Shown: piece after piece, positions 60,051 to 64,000 of the stretch | Layout: every line of letters starts with the position of its first letter | Position numbering within the stretch: the first letter of the stretch is position 1 | Assembly (NCBI RefSeq): GCF_022761035.1 | Contig: NZ_JAKWJP010000001.1 | Coordinates: forward strand, 868,001 to 932,000 | Source: Microbacterium sp. SS28 | GTDB taxonomy: Bacteria > Actinomycetota > Actinomycetes > Actinomycetales > Microbacteriaceae | Length of the DNA stretch: 64,000 bases | Direction of reading: 5' to 3' | The notes under the pieces: generated by a model | Seen by the model: the letters and a program-made list of their open reading frames with translations, nothing else | Databases searched by the model: none | Told to the model about the DNA's origin: nothing | Position numbers and translations under genes: made by a program

Positions 60051-62425
60051 GGCGTCGCCTCGCGGTAGTCGGTCGTGCGCTCGCGCAGCGGCCGGAAGAT
60101 CCGGCCGACCCGGGCCGACGCCTCGGCGAACGGCAGCTCGAGGCCCTGCTCGATGCCCGTGTCGGGGCGCACCCGACCGTCCAGGAGCGTGCCGCCGAGG
60201 TCGTCGCCGCCCGCGCGCAGCAGGTCGACCGCGAGCTCGACGCCGTGCCGGGTCCACGGGATCTGGATATGACGGATGCTGCCCGCGAGCATGAGCCGCG
60301 AGACGGCGACCATCGCGCGATGCTCGTCGACGGGCGCGCGGCCTTCGACGAGCGGCACGCCGTAGCCGGGCAGCGGGATCGGGACGAACTCGGTGAAGCC
60401 CCCGGTGTCGTTCTGGATCGCTCGGAGGGATCGCAGGTGCGCGATGCGCTCGGCGGCCGTCTCGACGTGGCCGTAGAACAGCACCGAGGTCGAGCGCAGC
60501 CCGGCGCGATGCGCGGCCGTCACGATCTCGGTCCACCGGTCGATCTCGAGGTCGCCCGGGGCGACGAGGCTGCGCACGCGCTCGCTCAGAACCTTGACGC
60601 CCGTCCCCGGGACCGTGTTCACCCCGGCGGCCTTCATCGCGGCGAACGCCTCGCCGAGGCTCAGGCCCGTACGGTCGGAGAGGTCGGCGACGTCCTGCGG
60701 CCGGTACGCGTGGAGGTGCAGGTCGGGGGTCGCCGCGCGGATCGTGCGGGCGAGCTCGAGGTACAGACCGGGGTCTTCCGTGGCGGGAAGCATCCCCTGG
60801 ACGCAGAGCTCGGTCGCGCCGAGGTCGGCGGCGTCGCGCGCGATCGCGGCGGCATCCCGCAGGTCGAACTCCGGCGGCGCCACGGGCGTCGCGCGCAGAT
60901 GCGACGACGTGAGGTTGCGGTTGACGACGATGCTGACGGCCTCGCCGACCGTGTACCGCCGGAGGTCGTCGGCCGTCCGCACGACGGCCTCGAGGTCGTC
61001 GCCCGTTGCCCTGAGCAGGGCCTCCCACTCGGCGTCGTCGAGCGCCGTGGGGTCGTCTGCAGCACGCTCCGCGAGCCGCGGTGTGTCTCGCCCCGCCGTC
61101 GTCAGGACGATTCCACGAGATTCGGATCCTGCACGGCGTGTCGGTCCGAATTGCGTAGAACGGTCCGAACGAGGTGGAGTCGACGGCAGCGGCGCGGCAC
61201 CCGCGGGCGGCGCCAGCGCGCCAGCATCCGTCCTCGCGAGCCCTGTCTCGGGATCCGCCAGCGAGCGCACCGCGTCGTGCAGCCCCGCGTCGATCCACCG
61301 GTCCGCGTCGCGGACGAACTCGGGGTGCGCCGTGAGCCGCTCCTGGAGGTCGAATCCGGATGCCGCCGTGAGCGCTGCGAGGTCGTCGAGGTGCGGCCAC
61401 GGGCGCTCCGGGTTCACGTGGTCGGCCGTGAGCGGCGAGACCCCTCCCCAGTCGTCGACGCCCGCGCGCACCAGGAGGTCGAGCTCGCCGGGGTCGCTGA
61501 GGTTCGGCGGAGCCTGGATGCGCATGCGCGCCCCCAGCACGAGCCGCGCGACCGCGACCGTCGCGATGTACTCGAGGAACGCGGCATCCGGTGCCGACCG
61601 CATCGCCGTCCCCGGCTTCGCCCGGAAGTTCTGGACGATGACCTCCTGCACGTGCCCGTGCGCGGCCTGCAGATCGCGCAGGGCGACGAGCGACTCGGCC
61701 CGATCGCGGACGGACTCGCCGATGCCGACGAGGATGCCGGTCGTGAACGGGATGCCGGCGGCCCCCGCATCCGCGATGACCTGCAGCCGCACCGCGGGGT
61801 CCTTGTCGGGCGAGCCGTAGTGCGCGCCGCCGGGCTCGTCGAAGATCGCGCGCGAGGTCGTCTCGAGCATCATGCCCATCGAGGGTGCCGTCGGCCGCAG
61901 GTCGCGCAGCTCGTCCGCCGTCATGACGCCGGGGTTGAGGTGCGCGAGCAGGCCCGTCTCGGCCGTGATGAGCCGCGCCGCGTGCGCGACGTAGTCGAGC
62001 GTCGAGGCGTAGCCGTGCTCGTCGAGCCACTCCCGCGCCTCGGGCCACCGGTCCTCGGGACGGTCGCCGAGGGTCAGGAGCGCCTCTTTGCAGCCGAGCT
62101 CCTGGCCCGCGCGGACGACGCGCAGGATCTGCTCGTCGGACATGAACAGCGGTGCGCGCTTGAGCCTCAGCTGACCCGGGGTGTCGACGAAGACGCAGTA
62201 GTGGCAGCGGTCGCGGCACAGGGTCGTGAGCGGCACGAACACCTTGCGCGAATACGTGATGACGCCGGGGCGTCCCGCGGCCTCGAGGCCTTCGTCGCGC
62301 AGCGCGCCGGCGCGCGCGAGCAGGCGATCGAGATCATCGCCGCGGGAACCCAGCAGCAGCTCGATCTCGTCGATCGTGAGGGCGGGTGCGGGTGCGGAGA
62401 CGACGGACATGGAAGACGACGGCAT
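60047..62425 (-). CDS. fbiC: FO synthase FbiC (CofG-CofH fusion) with a degenerate CofH half
   Basis: A 792-residue protein that should make the F420 chromophore FO from tyrosine and 5-amino-6-ribitylaminouracil. The N-terminal CofG half is normal: CRDRCHYCVF radical-SAM cluster, QNFRAKPGTAM, IQAPPNLSD, AGVDDWGGVSPLT. The CofH half (from about residue 480) retains YTVGEAVSIVVNRN, LGATELCVQG, AYRPQDVADLS, YGHVETAAERIAHL, TGGFTEFVPIPLPG and DDLGGTL, but between VVNRN and ADLGATE the segment with the CxxxCxxC iron-sulfur motif is missing and replaced by LTSSHLRATPVAPPEF. Only one cysteine remains in this half. Activity of CofH is therefore doubtful. An in-frame ATG at 62410 is an alternative start. 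Confidence 0.92.
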   Translation of the reverse strand: MPSSSMSVVSAPAPALTIDEIELLLGSRGDDLDRLLARAGALRDEGLEAAGRPGVITYSRKVFVPLTTLCRDRCHYCVFVDTPGQLRLKRAPLFMSDEQILRVVRAGQELGCKEALLTLGDRPEDRWPEAREWLDEHGYASTLDYVAHAARLITAETGLLAHLNPGVMTADELRDLRPTAPSMGMMLETTSRAIFDEPGGAHYGSPDKDPAVRLQVIADAGAAGIPFTTGILVGIGESVRDRAESLVALRDLQAAHGHVQEVIVQNFRAKPGTAMRSAPDAAFLEYIATVAVARLVLGARMRIQAPPNLSDPGELDLLVRAGVDDWGGVSPLTADHVNPERPWPHLDDLAALTAASGFDLQERLTAHPEFVRDADRWIDAGLHDAVRSLADPETGLARTDAGALAPPAGAAPLPSTPPRSDRSTQFGPTRRAGSESRGIVLTTAGRDTPRLAERAADDPTALDDAEWEALLRATGDDLEAVVRTADDLRRYTVGEAVSIVVNRNLTSSHLRATPVAPPEFDLRDAAAIARDAADLGATELCVQGMLPATEDPGLYLELARTIRAATPDLHLHAYRPQDVADLSDRTGLSLGEAFAAMKAAGVNTVPGTGVKVLSERVRSLVAPGDLEIDRWTEIVTAAHRAGLRSTSVLFYGHVETAAERIAHLRSLRAIQNDTGGFTEFVPIPLPGYGVPLVEGRAPVDEHRAMVAVSRLMLAGSIRHIQIPWTRHGVELAVDLLRAGGDDLGGTLLDGRVRPDTGIEQGLELPFAEASARVGRIFRPLRERTTDYREATP

Positions 62426-62439
62426 GACGACTGCCGCGG

Positions 62440-63759
62440 TCAGAGCGCCGCGGCGAACGCTTCGTCATAGATCGCGAGAGCCTGCCCGACCTCGTCGTCG
62501 GTGACGACGCACGGCGGGACGACGTGGATCCGGTTGTCGGCGACGAACGGCAGCAGGCCGCGCGAGACGAGCTCGGCCTTGAGCTTGCCGATGGACGCGG
62601 CGGCGAGCGGTTCGTGCGTGTCGCGGTCGGCGACGAGTTCGAGCGCCCAGAAGACGCCTTCGCCGCGCACTTCGCCGATCGCGGCGTGCTTCTCGGCGAG
62701 CGCGACCAGACCCGGCCCGATCGCCTCGGCGCCCACGCGCCGCGCGTTCTCGACGATGCCCTCGGACTCCATCGCGTCCAGAGCTCCGACGATCGAGGCG
62801 GCCGCGAGCGGGTGCCCGCTGTAGGTGAGCCCGCCCGGGAAGACGCGCTCGTCGAAGGTCGCCGCGATGGGGTCCGAGATGATGACTCCGCCGACCGGCA
62901 CGTAGCCGGAGTTGACGCCCTTCGCGAACGTGATGAGGTCGGGCACGACGTCGTGGCCCTCGAAGGCGAACCAGCGACCTGTCCGTCCGAAGCCGGCCAT
63001 GACCTCGTCGAGGATCAGGAGGATCCCGTACTTGTCGGCGAGCGCCCGCACGCCCGCGAGGTATCCGGGCGGCGGGATCAGGACGCCCGCCGTGCCCGGG
63101 ATCGACTCGAGCAGGAGAGCCGCGATCGAGGCAGGCCCCTCCGACTGGATGACGCGCTCGAGGTGATGCAGGGCGCGGGCGCCCTCCTCCTCGGGGGTCG
63201 TCGCCCAGAACTCGGAGCGGTAGAGGTACGGGCCGAAGAAGTGCACGTGGCCGCGGGCGAACTCGTTCGGGATCCGGCGCCAGTCCCCCGTCGCGACGAT
63301 CGCCGCGCCGGTGTTGCCGTGGTACGAGCGATAGGTCGAGAGCACCTTGTCGCGGCCCGTGTGCAGGCGCGCCATCCGGATCGCGTTCTCGATCGCGTCG
63401 GCGCCGCCGTTCGTGAAGAAGACCTTCGAGAAGCCCTCCGGCGCCCGCGAAACGATGCGCTTCGCGGCCTCGCCGCGCGCGAGGTTCGCCGTCGCGGGCC
63501 CGATCGTCGCGAGCAGGTCGGCCTGGCGGTGGATCGCGTCGATGACGGCGGGATGCTGGTGCCCGATGTTGACGTTGACGAGCTGGCTCGAGAAGTCGAG
63601 GTAGCGACGGCCGGCGTGGTCCCAGACGACCGACCCCGAGCCGCCCGCGATGACGACGGGCGACAGCGCCCCCTGCGCCGACCAGGAGTGGAACACGTGG
63701 TCGTGATCCAGCTGCCGGGTGAGGTCGTCGAGGTCGGTGGTCGTCTCGCTCAAGGTCAT
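62440..63759 (-). CDS. class III (omega) aminotransferase
   Basis: A 439-residue PLP-dependent aminotransferase of the aspartate aminotransferase-superfamily class III. The PLP Lys is in PDLITFAKGVNSGYVPVGG, the dimer/phosphate contact GGADAIENAIRMAR, STYRSYHGNTGAAI, the substrate site FFTNGG and DEVMAGFGRTGRWFA. Such enzymes use beta-alanine, taurine, diamines or other omega-amines with pyruvate. An ATG at 63768 would add three residues; neither start has a clear ribosome-binding site. It is directly upstream of fbiC with a 14-bp gap, so it is probably co-transcribed with F420 genes, though the metabolic link is not obvious. Confidence 0.88.
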   Translation of the reverse strand: MTLSETTTDLDDLTRQLDHDHVFHSWSAQGALSPVVIAGGSGSVVWDHAGRRYLDFSSQLVNVNIGHQHPAVIDAIHRQADLLATIGPATANLARGEAAKRIVSRAPEGFSKVFFTNGGADAIENAIRMARLHTGRDKVLSTYRSYHGNTGAAIVATGDWRRIPNEFARGHVHFFGPYLYRSEFWATTPEEEGARALHHLERVIQSEGPASIAALLLESIPGTAGVLIPPPGYLAGVRALADKYGILLILDEVMAGFGRTGRWFAFEGHDVVPDLITFAKGVNSGYVPVGGVIISDPIAATFDERVFPGGLTYSGHPLAAASIVGALDAMESEGIVENARRVGAEAIGPGLVALAEKHAAIGEVRGEGVFWALELVADRDTHEPLAAASIGKLKAELVSRGLLPFVADNRIHVVPPCVVTDDEVGQALAIYDEAFAAAL

Positions 63760-63859
63760 GCCTGCCATTCTCGCGCTTCAGAAGGTGCGCGGTCCCTCTT
63801 GCGACGGATTCGCCGCGAACCGGCCGAGCGGAGGGCTCGGCCGGCGCGCGGCATCCGCC

Positions 63860-64000
63860 CTACTGACCGCCCTCGGTGAGGGTCACCTCGATCGGGGTGT
63901 ACGAGCCGGCGACGTCGACGCCCTCATCGGCGAGCTCGGCGAGCGCCTTCTCGATGTACTCGTTCGAGAACGCCGAGTCGGCGGGCTCCGCGGTGATGAG
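63860..64000 (-). CDS. ABC transporter substrate-binding protein, 3' end only
   Basis: The last 46 codons and stop of a gene continuing beyond the right edge: …TAEPADSAFSNEYIEKALAEL… TPIEVTLTEGGQ. The pattern of a short helix followed by a Val/Thr-rich C-terminus resembles NitT/TauT or NMT1-type binding proteins, but a 46-residue tail is not diagnostic. It reads toward the aminotransferase, 100 bases away, with no terminator recognised. Confidence 0.4.
   Translation of the reverse strand, partial: LITAEPADSAFSNEYIEKALAELADEGVDVAGSYTPIEVTLTEGGQ

Overview
The window is about 64 kb of very GC-rich DNA with dense, short-gapped gene packing and frequent ATGA/GTGA stop-start overlaps. Mycobacterial-type F420 genes (fbiC, cofC, fgd), FO-type bifunctional synthase architecture, DUF1918 and PadR/ABC modules, an LPATG surface protein and the TM0106-type nuclease-helicase all point to an actinobacterium, most likely Microbacteriaceae (Microbacterium-like). 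This assignment is inference from gene content and base composition. No rRNA, tRNA, CRISPR array, phage or insertion sequence was recognised.

Layout. 0-7.6 kb: two complete Ktr/Trk-type potassium uptake operons (ktrB-ktrA) flanking a PadR-controlled ABC drug-efflux type operon. 7.6-17.9 kb: proC, an ArsR/SRPBCC pair whose ArsR gene is frameshifted, a sortase-anchored surface protein with four near-identical 330-bp repeats, an alpha/beta hydrolase, a cation diffusion facilitator, a DUF2306 membrane protein, tadA and upp. 18-34.9 kb: a three-domain nuclease/helicase, glutamine-dependent nadE, a palindromic repeat array, a phosphopantetheinyl-transferase-like gene, a CrtI-like oxidoreductase with a lipase-maturation-factor gene, a secreted GDSL esterase, sbcCD and a NUDIX enzyme. 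35-43.2 kb: a LacI-regulated sugar operon (binding protein, two permeases, alpha-xylosidase, beta-glucosidase) best explained as uptake and hydrolysis of xyloglucan oligosaccharides; the transport ATPase is absent and is probably a shared one encoded elsewhere. 43.2-46.9 kb: small accessory genes and an orphan winged-helix regulator behind a strong promoter and a long leader. 46.9-51.9 kb: two divergent operons around a perfect palindrome that together resemble non-phosphorylative L-fucose (or related deoxysugar) oxidation. 51.9-56.8 kb: AlkA-like glycosylase and small metabolic genes. 56.8-63.8 kb: an F420 operon (aminotransferase, fbiC, Baeyer-Villiger-type monooxygenase, fgd, cofC). The right edge cuts a substrate-binding protein gene.

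Most notable: (i) the CofH half of FbiC has lost the whole radical-SAM cysteine loop while the rest of the protein is intact; (ii) a BVMO is translationally coupled between fbiC and fgd; (iii) two dispersed structured elements, 20 kb apart, both at convergent gene ends, show compensatory base changes; (iv) two separate arrays of a GTGGGGTGAG palindromic repeat belong to one family; (v) both ktrA genes begin at TTG, eight bases inside ktrB, with the same ribosome-binding site embedded in the ktrB coding sequence.
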